Assembly: GCF_002192415.1 (NCBI RefSeq)
Contig: NZ_CP021780.1
Coordinates: 1,798,001 to 1,862,000 of the forward strand
Length of the DNA: 64,000 bases
Reading direction: 5' to 3'
Source of the DNA: Paenibacillus donghaensis
GTDB lineage: Bacteria; Bacillota; Bacilli; Paenibacillales; Paenibacillaceae
Under the pieces are notes generated by a model that saw nothing but the letters and a program-made list of their open reading frames with translations, did no database searches and was not told the origin of the DNA. Positions 8,492-17,090 of the stretch are shown one piece after another. Each line of letters begins with the position of its first letter. Position 1 is the stretch's first letter. The position numbers were made by a program, and so were the translations under genes.

Positions 8492-9946
8492 ATGAAAAAT
8501 TCGCATCACCTCAAAGCCTATGTCCAGTTGCACCCGGACAACAAGATGGCATGGTACTTGCTGGGAAAGGAATATCATAAGAACGGGCAGCAGGGAAAAG
8601 CCAATTATTGCTTTAACCAAGCCGGAGAAGTCTATGAGGCCTTCGAGCACAGCAAGGTGCCTGCAGAGATGCTGCGCGAGTATGAAGACGGCCTGCTGCA
8701 GGCAGGCCGTCAGCGTGATGAGCGCAGAGCAAGGAACCGCCGCTGGCTGCTGGCACTGGCTGTGCTGCTGCTGGTCCTGCTGCCTTCCGCCGTCACCCCC
8801 GCCCCTGGCGGCATCGGAGGCGGGAAGGCAGAGGAGGTCACCGCAGCCGTAGACGCCCCTCAGGCGGGAGGAGCTGCCCTAGAGGCCGGGAAGCAGGATG
8901 ACCCGGCTGATGACAAGGTCCCTGCAGCGGCGGTGGCATTCACGGCGCAGGAGAGCGGGAGTGCTGCTGACCAGGGCCGCCTGCTGAAGGAGCTGCTGCC
9001 GGGCAAAGAGCCGGCGAAGGCGGCGGTGCTGGGCATGAAGCGCTCCGGCAAATGGCTGCTGTGGGAGGAGAAGCTCCCGCTGGAGTATGTGCTGGAGAAG
9101 ACGGGGGACGGCGCTGTGCGGTACCAGTCCTACAACGCGGCAGCCTGCGCCTGCGAACCGCCGGAGGCAGGCCCGCTGCAGAAGCAGGCGGCGGCATGGC
9201 AGGCCGAGCAGGAATCGCTGGCCGCGCTGTGGAGCGCGATGGCGGCCTATTCGGCCAGCAAGGGCACTGCCCCGGCCAGCGTGCAGCAGCTGGCAGGGGA
9301 TTTCCCTGGCAACTGGATCGGAGGCACAACCGAGGTCATGGAGCAGGCCTTCAGCCGCTTCAAGGCTGCGGGGACGGGAGCAGCGGCGGCTAAGCCGCTG
9401 CTCTCCGCGTCCCCGGCTCCGCCAGCAGCAGGCGGTAACGCTGCTGACAAGACGGGCAGTCAGCCTGCGGCGGCCGGTGCCGCAGCAGGCAAGCCGTTTC
9501 TGGCCGAGCCGCTGAGAATCATTGTAGACAAAACAAAACACCGCCTAGCCATCGCCAGCGGAAATGTAATTGTACGGAATTATGAGGTGGGGCTTGGCGG
9601 CGACAGGACACCTGAGGGCAGTTACAGTATTACGGACAAGGTGGTTAATCCGAATGGGCGGGACAACGGGGAGTTCGGCAGCCGGGGGCTGCAGCTATCG
9701 GATGCGCGTTATGCCATTCACGGTACGGATGAGCCAGAAAGTATCGGCAAGGATGAATCATTAGGCTGTATCCGCATGAACCGGGCAGATGTGGAGGAGC
9801 TGTTTGCTCTGGTGCCCATGGGCACCTCGGTGCTTATAACGAAAGGGGTTCTGCCTGATGAATTACAGCTGCCTGAAGATCGCTATACTCCGGCTGCTTC
9901 CCATGATCAGACCAACCCCCGCAAAGTTTACCACTGGCTGAATTAA
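8492..9946 (+). CDS. L,D-transpeptidase (YkuD domain), membrane-anchored
   Basis: 484 residues, ATG 8492 preceded by CCGGAGG. N-terminal about 85 residues are a cytoplasmic TPR-like helical segment (KMAWYLLGKEYHKNGQQGKANYCFNQAG type), then one membrane helix (about 86-103), a long alanine/glycine/proline-rich low-complexity linker (about 105-335) and the YkuD catalytic domain from about 345. The active-site signature is AIHGT ... SLGCIRMNRADVEELF, with the catalytic cysteine in GCIRM. It would form 3-3 crosslinks in peptidoglycan or attach proteins outside the membrane. The TPR-like cytoplasmic part fused to YkuD is an unusual arrangement compared with spore-associated YkuD. The ends overlap by 4 bp with a tiny convergent gene. 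Confidence 0.9.
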   Translation: MKNSHHLKAYVQLHPDNKMAWYLLGKEYHKNGQQGKANYCFNQAGEVYEAFEHSKVPAEMLREYEDGLLQAGRQRDERRARNRRWLLALAVLLLVLLPSAVTPAPGGIGGGKAEEVTAAVDAPQAGGAALEAGKQDDPADDKVPAAAVAFTAQESGSAADQGRLLKELLPGKEPAKAAVLGMKRSGKWLLWEEKLPLEYVLEKTGDGAVRYQSYNAAACACEPPEAGPLQKQAAAWQAEQESLAALWSAMAAYSASKGTAPASVQQLAGDFPGNWIGGTTEVMEQAFSRFKAAGTGAAAAKPLLSASPAPPAAGGNAADKTGSQPAAAGAAAGKPFLAEPLRIIVDKTKHRLAIASGNVIVRNYEVGLGGDRTPEGSYSITDKVVNPNGRDNGEFGSRGLQLSDARYAIHGTDEPESIGKDESLGCIRMNRADVEELFALVPMGTSVLITKGVLPDELQLPEDRYTPAASHDQTNPRKVYHWLN

Positions 9947-10080
9947 TTGCCGGTCAGAATGATCAGAACGATAATCAGAAGAACGAGCAGGGTTACACTG
10001 GCGCCGATCCATACCAGTGCTCTACGGTTCACTTCTTCTTTCTTCTGCTGCAATGTAGGCGGTTTCCGTTTAGTCGACAT
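9943..10080 (-). CDS. Small single-pass membrane protein, 45 residues
   Basis: Begins MSTKRKPPTLQQKKEEVNRR and continues as one hydrophobic helix (WIGASVTLLVLLIIVLIILTGN). Start 10080 is preferred over an in-frame ATG at 10089, since GAAGGAAGG ends 10 bases before 10080 and only 1 before 10089. A positively charged cytoplasmic N-terminus followed by one membrane span at the C-terminus suggests a tail-anchored type. Not recognised as a named family. It overlaps the end of the L,D-transpeptidase gene by 4 bases and reads towards it. Confidence 0.75.
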   Translation of the reverse strand: MSTKRKPPTLQQKKEEVNRRALVWIGASVTLLVLLIIVLIILTGN

Positions 10081-10294
10081 ATGAGTCATACCTTCCTTCT
10101 TCAACATTATCAGGGTTTGTCCTTACATTGTAATGTCTTTATCGGAAAATTACTACACTCCGCTCAGGGTCATAAATAACTGCCGGGCAAAAAACTTTTC
10201 TTTTCTCCCCGAAACGGCTAAAATTAGAAAGAAACCTATAGAATCGGGGAGACATGAGTTTGGCCTTGAGCAACCCCCAGAAGGAGCGGGAACG

Positions 10295-11389
10295 GTGCTA
10301 TATCGTAATATTGGCAAACCTTTTTTCTTCAAAATGGACCCTGAGAAGGCGCATCATCTCGTCGTTGGCGGTCTGGATAAAGCCTCAGCCGTTCCGGGCG
10401 GCACGGCGGCACTTCGGCTGATGTATGGTGTGCCTGAAACGGCAGATATGGCAGTGGATCTGTTCGGTGTGCATTTCCCTACTCCGGTGGGGCTGGCAGC
10501 CGGTCTGGATAAAAATGCCGGTGCGGTTGCCGGCTTCTCTTCGATTGGCTTCGGATTTATGGAAGTGGGCACAGTAACACCCAAAGGCCAGCCGGGCAAC
10601 GACAGCCCGCGCCTGTTCAGGCTCCCATCGGACGAAGCGCTGATTAACCGGATGGGCTTCAACAATGAAGGAGCCGAGAGCATGGCTAGGCGGCTGCGGG
10701 CACTGAAGGGCCGCAGAATTCCGGTAGCGGTCAATATTGGCCGCAACAAGGCTACGAGCAATGAAGCGGCACATGAGGATTACCGCGAGTGTATCCGTAC
10801 GCTTTATCCGTACGGTGATTTTTTTGTAATCAACATCAGCTCTCCGAATACTCCCGGTCTGCGCAGCCTGCAGCATGGGGATGAACTGGCGTTCCTGCTG
10901 GCGGAAGTCAGAGCGGAGATGGAGCTGCAGGGCAAGAGCAGCGGCGCTGCCAAAAGCCTGCTGGTCAAGATTGCCCCGGATGTCAGCGACGCTGAGCTTG
11001 CGCATATGGTGGACACCATTACTGCAGCCGGCATGGACGGAATTATTGCTACCAATACCACGTTAAACCGTGAAGGGCTTACCCACGAGAAGGCGGGAGA
11101 GGCCGGAGGACTCAGCGGGAAGCCGCTGCGCGACCGTTCTACGGAGATTATCCGCAGCATCTACCGCCAGACTGGCGGAAAGCTGCCGATTATTGGCTCG
11201 GGCGGGATTTTTACGAGCCAGGATGCTTATGACAAAATCCGGGCAGGCGCCAGCCTGGTCGAAATCTATACAGCGCTCATCTATGAAGGGCCGGAAGTGA
11301 ACCGCAGGGTGCATGCGGGCCTTCGGCAGCTGCTGCGGCGAGACGGATTTCGTCATATTTCTGAAGCGGTGGGCGCGGATCATCACTGA
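10295..11389 (+). CDS. pyrD: Dihydroorotate dehydrogenase, class 2 (quinone-dependent)
   Basis: 364 residues from GTG 10295, with AAGGAG 8 bp upstream; a longer frame to 10133 lacks a ribosome binding site. Oxidises dihydroorotate to orotate with electrons passed to quinone; membrane-associated. Class 2 is indicated by the N-terminal helical FFFKMDPEKAHHL segment and by the motifs VGLAAGLDKNA, MEVGTVTPKGQPGN, INRMGFNNEG and NISSPNTPGLRSLQ (catalytic serine region), and GGIFTSQDAY near the FMN phosphate site. Bacillus carries class 1B pyrD with pyrK inside the pyr operon, so the class and the stand-alone location are noteworthy. The small alarmone synthetase starts 29 bp downstream. Confidence 0.95.
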   Translation: MLYRNIGKPFFFKMDPEKAHHLVVGGLDKASAVPGGTAALRLMYGVPETADMAVDLFGVHFPTPVGLAAGLDKNAGAVAGFSSIGFGFMEVGTVTPKGQPGNDSPRLFRLPSDEALINRMGFNNEGAESMARRLRALKGRRIPVAVNIGRNKATSNEAAHEDYRECIRTLYPYGDFFVINISSPNTPGLRSLQHGDELAFLLAEVRAEMELQGKSSGAAKSLLVKIAPDVSDAELAHMVDTITAAGMDGIIATNTTLNREGLTHEKAGEAGGLSGKPLRDRSTEIIRSIYRQTGGKLPIIGSGGIFTSQDAYDKIRAGASLVEIYTALIYEGPEVNRRVHAGLRQLLRRDGFRHISEAVGADHH

Positions 11390-11418
11390 GGGTGACGACA
11401 GGACAGGAGGATAAGGCG

Positions 11419-12231
11419 ATGGACGTCAGGGACTGGGCAACTTTTTTGCTGCCATATGAACAAACGGTGGAGGAACTGAAGGTAAAATTCAAAACCATGC
11501 GTTCGGAATTGAAAAAAAGAGAAGAATATACTCCGATAGAGTTCGTAACCGGGCGTGTGAAACGGCTCTCCAGCATTCTGGAGAAGGCCAAGCGGCTCAG
11601 TGTCAAGATGGAGGATCTCGAAACAGGAATTGAGGATATCGCCGGAATTCGCATCATGTGCCAGTTCGTGGAGGATATCCGCAGAGTGGCTGAATTTATT
11701 CGCCACCGTCAGGATCTTGAAGTGTTGTATGAGAAGGACTATATCACCAATTATAAGGAAAGCGGCTACCGCAGCTTCCATATGATTATCAAATATCCGG
11801 TGCAGACGGCGCTGGGCCAGAAGATTGTGCTGGCTGAGATTCAGATCCGCACGCTGGCAATGAATTTCTGGGCAACCATCGAGCATTCGCTGAATTATAA
11901 ATACCGGGAGAGCCTTCCGGATGAAATGCGTGTGCGGCTCAAGACGGCAGCCGAAGCCGCCTCGATCCTGGACAGCGAAATGTCCAGCATCCGCGATGAG
12001 ATTCTGGAGGCGCAGAAGACGTTCGAGGAGAATTCCAACACGACCACCCAACTGCTGAAAGCGATCCACCAGCTGTATTTCTACCATCTGGTCAATGAAG
12101 CCATAGATGCTCAGGAGCGCTTCAACGAAATATGGCAGGTCCAGGATATGGATGCCATGAAGGGGCTGCTGGATCATGTGCGCAGTCTGCTCTCCGAAGC
12201 CAAGAAGGGCAACCTGCCGGATGGCCTATGA
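11419..12231 (+). CDS. Small alarmone synthetase (RelA/SpoT synthetase domain only)
   Basis: 270 residues from ATG 11419, with AGGAGG 8 bp upstream. Makes (p)ppGpp from ATP and GDP/GTP. Synthetase motifs: IAGIRIMCQFVEDI, ESGYRSFHMII and LAEIQIRTLAMNFWATIEHSLNYK. There is no HD hydrolase, TGS or ACT domain, so it is of the RelQ/RelP (YjbM/YwaC) class; the C-terminal extension of about 60 residues makes it longer than the typical about 210. It sits between pyrD and a DUF309 gene that it overlaps by 11 bp, likely one transcript linking pyrimidine synthesis and alarmone production. Confidence 0.93.
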   Translation: MDVRDWATFLLPYEQTVEELKVKFKTMRSELKKREEYTPIEFVTGRVKRLSSILEKAKRLSVKMEDLETGIEDIAGIRIMCQFVEDIRRVAEFIRHRQDLEVLYEKDYITNYKESGYRSFHMIIKYPVQTALGQKIVLAEIQIRTLAMNFWATIEHSLNYKYRESLPDEMRVRLKTAAEAASILDSEMSSIRDEILEAQKTFEENSNTTTQLLKAIHQLYFYHLVNEAIDAQERFNEIWQVQDMDAMKGLLDHVRSLLSEAKKGNLPDGL

Positions 12232-12673
12232 ACCGCTGTACCTGGCTTACCTGGTTTATTTCAACCGTGACAGAGATTATTTTGAATGCCATGAGGTACT
12301 GGAAGAGCTGTGGCTGGCCAAGGAACGCGATCCCCTATACAAAGCATTGCTGCAGGTTGCGGTAGGCCTGTATCATTTCCGCAATCATAATGTGCGTGGA
12401 GGTACGATGATGCTGCAGCATTCTTCCGCTGTTCTGCAGGGGTATCCGGCGGTGACGCTCGGCATCAACCTGGCCAGATTGGCTGAAGAGGCCGGAGAAT
12501 ATACGCGTCGGCTGGAGCGCTATCACGTACAGCCTTTTGACTACTATGATCTGAATATTGAGCTTGTCGATCCGCAGCTGCGGGTTGAAGCCGCGGAGGC
12601 TGCTTCGATCATTGTACCGAACGTGCCGCAGCGCCGCGGGCCGCAGCGTCCATCAGCTCATCGATCCAAATAA
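12221..12673 (+). CDS. DUF309 family protein
   Basis: 150 residues from ATG 12221 (overlaps the alarmone synthetase by 11 bp). The DUF309 signature FNRDRDYFECHEVLEELWLA lies near residues 12-31, followed by a helical LLQVAVGLYHFRNHNVRGG segment. Predicted all-helical and cytoplasmic. Function unknown; the family is common in Firmicutes and cyanobacteria. The C-terminus is a short basic, proline-rich tail. Confidence 0.85.
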   Translation: MAYEPLYLAYLVYFNRDRDYFECHEVLEELWLAKERDPLYKALLQVAVGLYHFRNHNVRGGTMMLQHSSAVLQGYPAVTLGINLARLAEEAGEYTRRLERYHVQPFDYYDLNIELVDPQLRVEAAEAASIIVPNVPQRRGPQRPSAHRSK

Positions 12674-12762
12674 ACAGCATTGCCGATCAGGGGCACCCGC
12701 AGGGGTGTTCCTGATGCCATTCAAGCAGTCTAATCTTTATACCATAAGCAGGGGGACACATC

Positions 12763-14292
12763 ATGGCAGTACAGCTCCCCGGCACCTTCATGCAGCGCAT
12801 GAAGGATATGCTGGGACCGGAATATGAACAATTTGCGGCTACCTATCAAGAGACGCCTTACGCTGGCATCCGCGTCAACACCCTGAAGGTTGCCGTCGAA
12901 CGCCTGCTGGAGTTATCGCCGTTTGTACTTGAACCGATTGCTTGGTGCCCTACCGGGTTCTACACGGAAGAAGGGACAAGACCCGGCAAACATCCGTATT
13001 ATCATGCGGGCTTATATTACATACAGGAGCCGAGCGCGATGGCACCGGTGGAGCAGCTTGATGTTCAGCCAGGCGAACGTGTGCTGGATTTATGTGCCGC
13101 GCCTGGAGGCAAGTCCACACAGATTGCCGCCAAGCTGCAGGGGCAGGGGCTGTTGGTCACCAATGATCTGCATGCGGAGCGCACCAAAGCGCTTGCCAAG
13201 AACCTGGAGCTGTACGGCGTGCGCAACGGAATTGTGCTGAATGAAAGTCCGGCGCGGATAGCGGGGGCTTTTCCTGGATTTTTTGACAAAATCCTGATTG
13301 ATGCGCCTTGCTCGGGAGAGGGCATGTTCCGCAAGGATGAGGATATGGTCAAGCAGTGGGAGCCGGGAACTCCGGCCAAATATGCTGCGATGCAGCGGGA
13401 GATTCTGGACACGGCAGCGACGGCGCTGTCACCGGGCGGGCGTATGGTCTATTCGACCTGCACCTTCGCGGAGGAGGAGAATGAGGAGATTATCCGCGAA
13501 TTCTTAAGCACCCATCCGCAGTTTGCGGTGGTGCCGGTCGGCGGTACAGGCTCGTTCGCCTCCGGCTACGGGGAGCTGAACGGTACGGCGCGATTGTGGC
13601 CGCACAAGCTGAAGGGCGAAGGCCATTTCCTGGCCGTGCTGCAGCATGACGGCAGCGCGCTTGCTGCCGAGCCGGAGGCAGACGGGGACGCAGACACGCT
13701 GGCCGCCATGCCGAAGAAGCGTGCGCATTCGGCGGACAGGGGCTCCGGCAAGCAGGCCGTGCTGAAAGCGGCCCAAGGCCGGAGCAAGGGTGGCCGCGCT
13801 TCCGGCAAGACCGCTGCCTCAGGCGGGCGCCACCCGCAAGGCGGCGGGGAAGAAGCTGCGCTGGCGGCTTACAGTGAGTTCATCCAAGCACAGCTTGGTG
13901 AAGCTCCCGAGGGGTACCCTGTGTGGTACGGCGACCATCTGTATCTCTCCCCGCTTCCCCGTGAGCGGCTGGACGGGCTGAAGACGGTCCGGCCCGGCTG
14001 GTATATGGGGCATGTACGCAGCGGCCGCTTCATCCCCGGCCATCCGCTGGCTACCGCGCTTCACCCTGGCGAGAGCTGCCGGAGTGTCTCTTTGTCCAGC
14101 TTAAGCAATGAAGCCGTCTCGTACCTCAAGGGAGAGACTCTGACGATTCCCCAGGAACGTCTTGAGATGAAGCCGGGAAGTTCGCTGAAAGGTTATGTGC
14201 TGGTCTGTATCGACGGCTTCAGTGCCGGATGGGGCAAATGGCAGGACGGCATACTGAAGAATGAATATCCCGCAGGCTGGAGGTGGACTTAA
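12763..14292 (+). CDS. RsmB/NOP-type RNA m5C methyltransferase (paralogue 1)
   Basis: 509 residues. SAM-dependent rRNA cytosine-5 methyltransferase. SAM site VLDLCAAPGGKSTQIAAKL; catalytic motifs DAPCSGEGMFRK (proton-handling cysteine) and YSTCTFAEEENE (nucleophile cysteine). An N-terminal RNA-binding segment is followed by the Rossmann core (to about residue 300), a basic, alanine-rich linker (about 305-365), and a C-terminal PUA-like domain. The linker is unusually long. It sits 4 bp before an rRNA pseudouridine synthase, making a two-gene rRNA modification operon. A paralogue lies 2.8 kb downstream on the other strand (17091-18488). Target base not determinable; YebU/RsmF-like architecture. 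Confidence 0.9.
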   Translation: MAVQLPGTFMQRMKDMLGPEYEQFAATYQETPYAGIRVNTLKVAVERLLELSPFVLEPIAWCPTGFYTEEGTRPGKHPYYHAGLYYIQEPSAMAPVEQLDVQPGERVLDLCAAPGGKSTQIAAKLQGQGLLVTNDLHAERTKALAKNLELYGVRNGIVLNESPARIAGAFPGFFDKILIDAPCSGEGMFRKDEDMVKQWEPGTPAKYAAMQREILDTAATALSPGGRMVYSTCTFAEEENEEIIREFLSTHPQFAVVPVGGTGSFASGYGELNGTARLWPHKLKGEGHFLAVLQHDGSALAAEPEADGDADTLAAMPKKRAHSADRGSGKQAVLKAAQGRSKGGRASGKTAASGGRHPQGGGEEAALAAYSEFIQAQLGEAPEGYPVWYGDHLYLSPLPRERLDGLKTVRPGWYMGHVRSGRFIPGHPLATALHPGESCRSVSLSSLSNEAVSYLKGETLTIPQERLEMKPGSSLKGYVLVCIDGFSAGWGKWQDGILKNEYPAGWRWT

Positions 14293-14295
14293 GCT

Positions 14296-15066
14296 ATGAG
14301 TTCTGCAGATAAGACTAAACCAGCCGCCAAGAAGCAGCGGCTGGACAAGGTGCTGTCCCATCTGGGGGCGGGCTCGCGCAGTGAGATTCGCAAGCAGGCC
14401 AAACAAGGTTTGATCACGGTGAACGGTGTAATCGTCAAGGACAGCGGCTTTCACGTCGACCCGTACCACGACAAGCTGGAGGTAGGCGGGGTCGCCAGGG
14501 TCTACCGCGAGTATATCTACCTGATGATGAACAAGCCCCCCGGAGTGCTGTCCGCGACCGAGGACAAGCGGGACCGGACCGTGGTCGATCTGCTGAAGCC
14601 GGAGTACGCCGTGTTCGAACCGTTCCCGGTGGGCCGGCTCGACAAGGACACGGTTGGGCTGCTGCTGCTGACCAATGATGGCAAGCTGGCACATGAGCTG
14701 CTCTCCCCGCGCAAGCATGTTCCGAAGACCTATGAGGCGACAGTGGAAGGGGAGGTGGATGCAGCGGATGTGGCTGCTTTTGCCGCTGGCGTGGAGCTGG
14801 AGGACGGCTATGTCACGCTTCCCGCCCAGCTGACCATTAGGAGCCGGGAACGCGGCAGACAGGTGATTTCGTATATTTCACTGGTCATTACGGAAGGGAA
14901 GTTCCATCAGGTCAAACGGATGTTTCAGGCGGTAGGCAAGAAGGTGGTTGCCCTGAAGCGGGTATCCATGGGCGAGCTGAAGCTGGATGAGCAGCTGGCT
15001 CCGGGAGCTTACCGGGAGCTGACGGCAGCAGAACTGCGGCTGCTGGGAGCTGGCGTCGACGAATAA
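14296..15066 (+). CDS. rRNA pseudouridine synthase, RsuA/RluB family
   Basis: 256 residues. N-terminal S4 RNA-binding domain (QRLDKVLSHLGAGSRSEIRK, residues about 16-60) and RsuA-type catalytic domain with PVGRLDKDTVGLLLLTNDG; the aspartate of RLDKDT is the catalytic residue. Converts uridine to pseudouridine in ribosomal RNA. Size and the S4 domain fit RsuA or RluB; the extended C-terminus is short, favouring an RsuA-like 16S enzyme, but the target cannot be fixed. Four bases after the methyltransferase gene, so likely co-transcribed. Confidence 0.92.
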   Translation: MSSADKTKPAAKKQRLDKVLSHLGAGSRSEIRKQAKQGLITVNGVIVKDSGFHVDPYHDKLEVGGVARVYREYIYLMMNKPPGVLSATEDKRDRTVVDLLKPEYAVFEPFPVGRLDKDTVGLLLLTNDGKLAHELLSPRKHVPKTYEATVEGEVDAADVAAFAAGVELEDGYVTLPAQLTIRSRERGRQVISYISLVITEGKFHQVKRMFQAVGKKVVALKRVSMGELKLDEQLAPGAYRELTAAELRLLGAGVDE

Positions 15067-15126
15067 TTTAATCCAAACCGGGAACAACGTTAATCCGTTT
15101 CCGGTACAATATGATCATATATAAGA

Positions 15127-15162
15127 TGAACTTAAGAATGAAAAGTAACATTCTTAAGTTCA
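15127..15162. repeat. Perfect 14-bp AT-rich hairpin/palindrome between operons
   Basis: Arms 15127-15140 and 15149-15162 (TGAACTTAAGAATG and its complement) with an 8-base loop. No T-tract follows, so a simple rho-independent terminator is unlikely; it could be an operator, a processing site or a weak terminator between the pseudouridine synthase gene and the Cof phosphatase gene. Confidence 0.8.
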
Positions 15163-15202
15163 CGTTCTATAGAGAGAAACAGAAAGACAAGGATGGTGGA
15201 GT

Positions 15203-16003
15203 ATGAAATACAAACTGATAGCCTTGGATGTAGATGGAACCCTGCTGGATGATGACCATCAGTTAAGCGAAGAGAATAAGCAGGCCGTAGCCGAGGTGAC
15301 CCGGCTTGGCGGCCTGATCGTATTATGCACCGGGCGCAGCCCCCAGAATTCGATTCCTTTTATGCAGGAGATGGGATTATCCGGCTATGTGCTGGGCCAC
15401 AATGGGGCGGCGACTGTACGTGTGGAAGACCGCAAGGTGCTGCATCAATATGGTATGGATGCCCGCGGGCTTGATCCTTATATTTCCTATTGCCGTGAGC
15501 GGGGGATTCATTTCGATGTGAATACGGCGTTTGATATGTATGTGGACAATGTGGAGCATCTGACCGAGGAAGCCAATTATATGTACGAGCATTTCCGCAT
15601 TATGCCTGCGTCTCTGCCGGCCTGGGAGGATTTCCGTGAGCCGGTAGTGAAATTTACGGTGTTCTCGAAGCCGGACATTCTGGATGAGGCCCAGCAGGAG
15701 TGGGGCACGTGGACCCGGCAGTTCAACATTCTGCGCAGCGGTGAATTCTTCGTTGACCTGATGCACCCGGACTCCTCCAAAGGCAACGCGCTGATGAATC
15801 TGGCGAACCAGTTGGAGATTCCTAGGCACGAGGTGCTGTCGATCGGCAATTATTACAATGATATCTCGATGCTGACCTACGCTGGCCTGGGTGTGGCGAT
15901 GGACAACTCTCCGGTGGAGGTCAAAGCTGCGGCCGATGCCATTACCGGAACGAACAATCAGCACGGTGTCCGCGATGCGCTGCTGAAATACTGTTTGGCA
16001 TAG
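15203..16003 (+). CDS. Cof-type HAD phosphatase
   Basis: 266 residues, HAD superfamily subclass IIB. Motif I is IALDVDGTLLDDDH (nucleophile D10, acid/base D12), motif II LCTGRSPQN, and the cap domain lies between about 85 and 190. Dephosphorylates small phosphorylated metabolites such as sugar phosphates or flavin/pyridoxal phosphates. Motif IV reads IGNYYNDISML rather than the usual GDxxND, that is, the first metal-ligand aspartate position is asparagine while the second aspartate is kept. ATG 15203 has a GGTGGAG site. A strong terminator follows (16052-16090). Confidence 0.9.
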   Translation: MKYKLIALDVDGTLLDDDHQLSEENKQAVAEVTRLGGLIVLCTGRSPQNSIPFMQEMGLSGYVLGHNGAATVRVEDRKVLHQYGMDARGLDPYISYCRERGIHFDVNTAFDMYVDNVEHLTEEANYMYEHFRIMPASLPAWEDFREPVVKFTVFSKPDILDEAQQEWGTWTRQFNILRSGEFFVDLMHPDSSKGNALMNLANQLEIPRHEVLSIGNYYNDISMLTYAGLGVAMDNSPVEVKAAADAITGTNNQHGVRDALLKYCLA

Positions 16004-16051
16004 GCTGCGGATAGCAAGCAACATACTGTAACCGAAACATAGTCTAATAGG

Positions 16052-16094
16052 CCTTCAGCACAACCTGATTGGGGAGCGGCTGAAGGTTTTTTTT
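16052..16094 (+). terminator. Rho-independent terminator of the Cof phosphatase gene
   Basis: Stem CCTTCAGC (16052-16059) with GCTGAAGG (16079-16086), followed by eight T residues. Confidence 0.88.
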
Positions 16095-16160
16095 AAATAG
16101 CAACTACCGTGATGAATCTATGAAACGATGATTTCAGCATTTCAGAGAGGATGAACCAGC

Positions 16161-16751
16161 GTGGTGTTATTGGATAAGCTGATTGCCCAAGGCAAGAATC
16201 CGAGAGGGTTCGTGGGCAGAGTAATGATTCGGATTATGAACCGGGCGCACTCCGCGATTACAACCTGGGCGTTCAACAAGATTGTAATTCGCGAGAACTC
16301 CCCTGTACTGGATATTGGCTGCGGCGGCGGTGAGAACATACATAGATTAACTAAGATGACAGCAAGGAGCGACGTTTACGGTGTGGATTATTCCCAGCAG
16401 GCGGTGGAGACCTCGATTCTTAGGAACAAGGAAGAGGTACAGTCGGGAAGAGTGACCGTGTGCAGAGGAGAGGTGTCTGCGCTGCCGTTTGAATCAGAAA
16501 AGTTCGGGACGGTGACCGCTGTACAGACACACTATTTCTGGCCGGATTTGCCTGGAGATGTGAAGGAAATTTACCGTGTACTCGGCAAAGGTGGTACGCT
16601 GCTGATTGCAGCTGAAATCTATAAGATTAATTATCATATGAACAATCACACAGAGGATCAGCAGGTGAAGCAGCTGTTTCTGGATGCCGGCTTCCGTGCA
16701 GTGGAGATTCATCAGAACAAGAGCTGGAGATGTTATGTGGGATTGAAATAG
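16161..16751 (+). CDS. Class I SAM-dependent methyltransferase
   Basis: 196 residues, GTG start at 16161 or 16164 following AGAGAGGATG. Rossmann motif I VLDIGCGGGENIHRL (residues about 49-63), acidic loop VYGVDYSQQAVE, and motif V region TAVQTHYFWPDLPGDVKEIYRVLGKGG typical of small-molecule (UbiE/Methyltransf_11-type) enzymes. Substrate unknown. Monocistronic; its 3' end faces the yjcZ-like mini-gene across a shared hairpin. Confidence 0.85.
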   Translation: MVLLDKLIAQGKNPRGFVGRVMIRIMNRAHSAITTWAFNKIVIRENSPVLDIGCGGGENIHRLTKMTARSDVYGVDYSQQAVETSILRNKEEVQSGRVTVCRGEVSALPFESEKFGTVTAVQTHYFWPDLPGDVKEIYRVLGKGGTLLIAAEIYKINYHMNNHTEDQQVKQLFLDAGFRAVEIHQNKSWRCYVGLK

Positions 16752-16778
16752 GGCCTGATCAGTCAGCTCTATACAGAA

Positions 16779-16817
16779 AGCGGCCGCACCGCCCTCTGAG
16801 AGGACGGCGCAGCCGCT
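16779..16817. terminator. Bidirectional hairpin between methyltransferase and yjcZ-like genes
   Basis: GC-rich stem, AGCGGC(C)GC... at 16779-16797 against AGAGGACGGCGCAGCCGCT at 16799-16817, with mismatches. Lies between convergent genes; T-tract is weak on both sides. Confidence 0.6.
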
Positions 16818-16858
16818 AATTGTTTATTGCTGCTCTGCACCCGGACTCGCGGCTACAA

Positions 16859-16951
16859 TTAAACGAACAGCGAACGGGAAATGATGACCAGCAGAATGAA
16901 AAGCACCAAAATCGCTCCGGTCGAAGTGAAACCTCCTGCAACTCCACCCAT
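16859..16951 (-). CDS. YjcZ-family sporulation mini-protein, 30 residues
   Basis: Begins MGGVAGGFTSTGAILVLFIL and ends LVIISRSLFV. The glycine-rich start followed by one hydrophobic helix (AILVLFILLVII) matches the YjcZ/YubF family of very short Bacillales sporulation membrane proteins. Start at 16951 with GGGAGGA 7 bp upstream. Too short for usual ORF calling. The family is found in spore-forming Bacillales, which supports the organism assignment. Confidence 0.85.
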   Translation of the reverse strand: MGGVAGGFTSTGAILVLFILLVIISRSLFV

Positions 16952-17090
16952 GTGTTATTCCTCCCTTAGCTCATGTCTAGTTCCCGCTGCCGCGGCCGTT
17001 TTAGCCGCAGGGCTTGGGGATAATGATATCTTATGCCGGGGAGGAGCAGATGAACTGGTTCAAGTACCCATTGTCCATGGAATTGGGTAT

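Noticed and set aside
8879..9541. Long antisense ORFs in the L,D-transpeptidase gene
   Set aside because: GC-rich alanine linker leaves all frames open; no ribosome binding sites or recognisable domains.
12682..12717. Hairpin between DUF309 and methyltransferase genes as a terminator
   Set aside because: Imperfect stem GATCAGG...CCTGATG without T-tract; may fold but function is unsupported.
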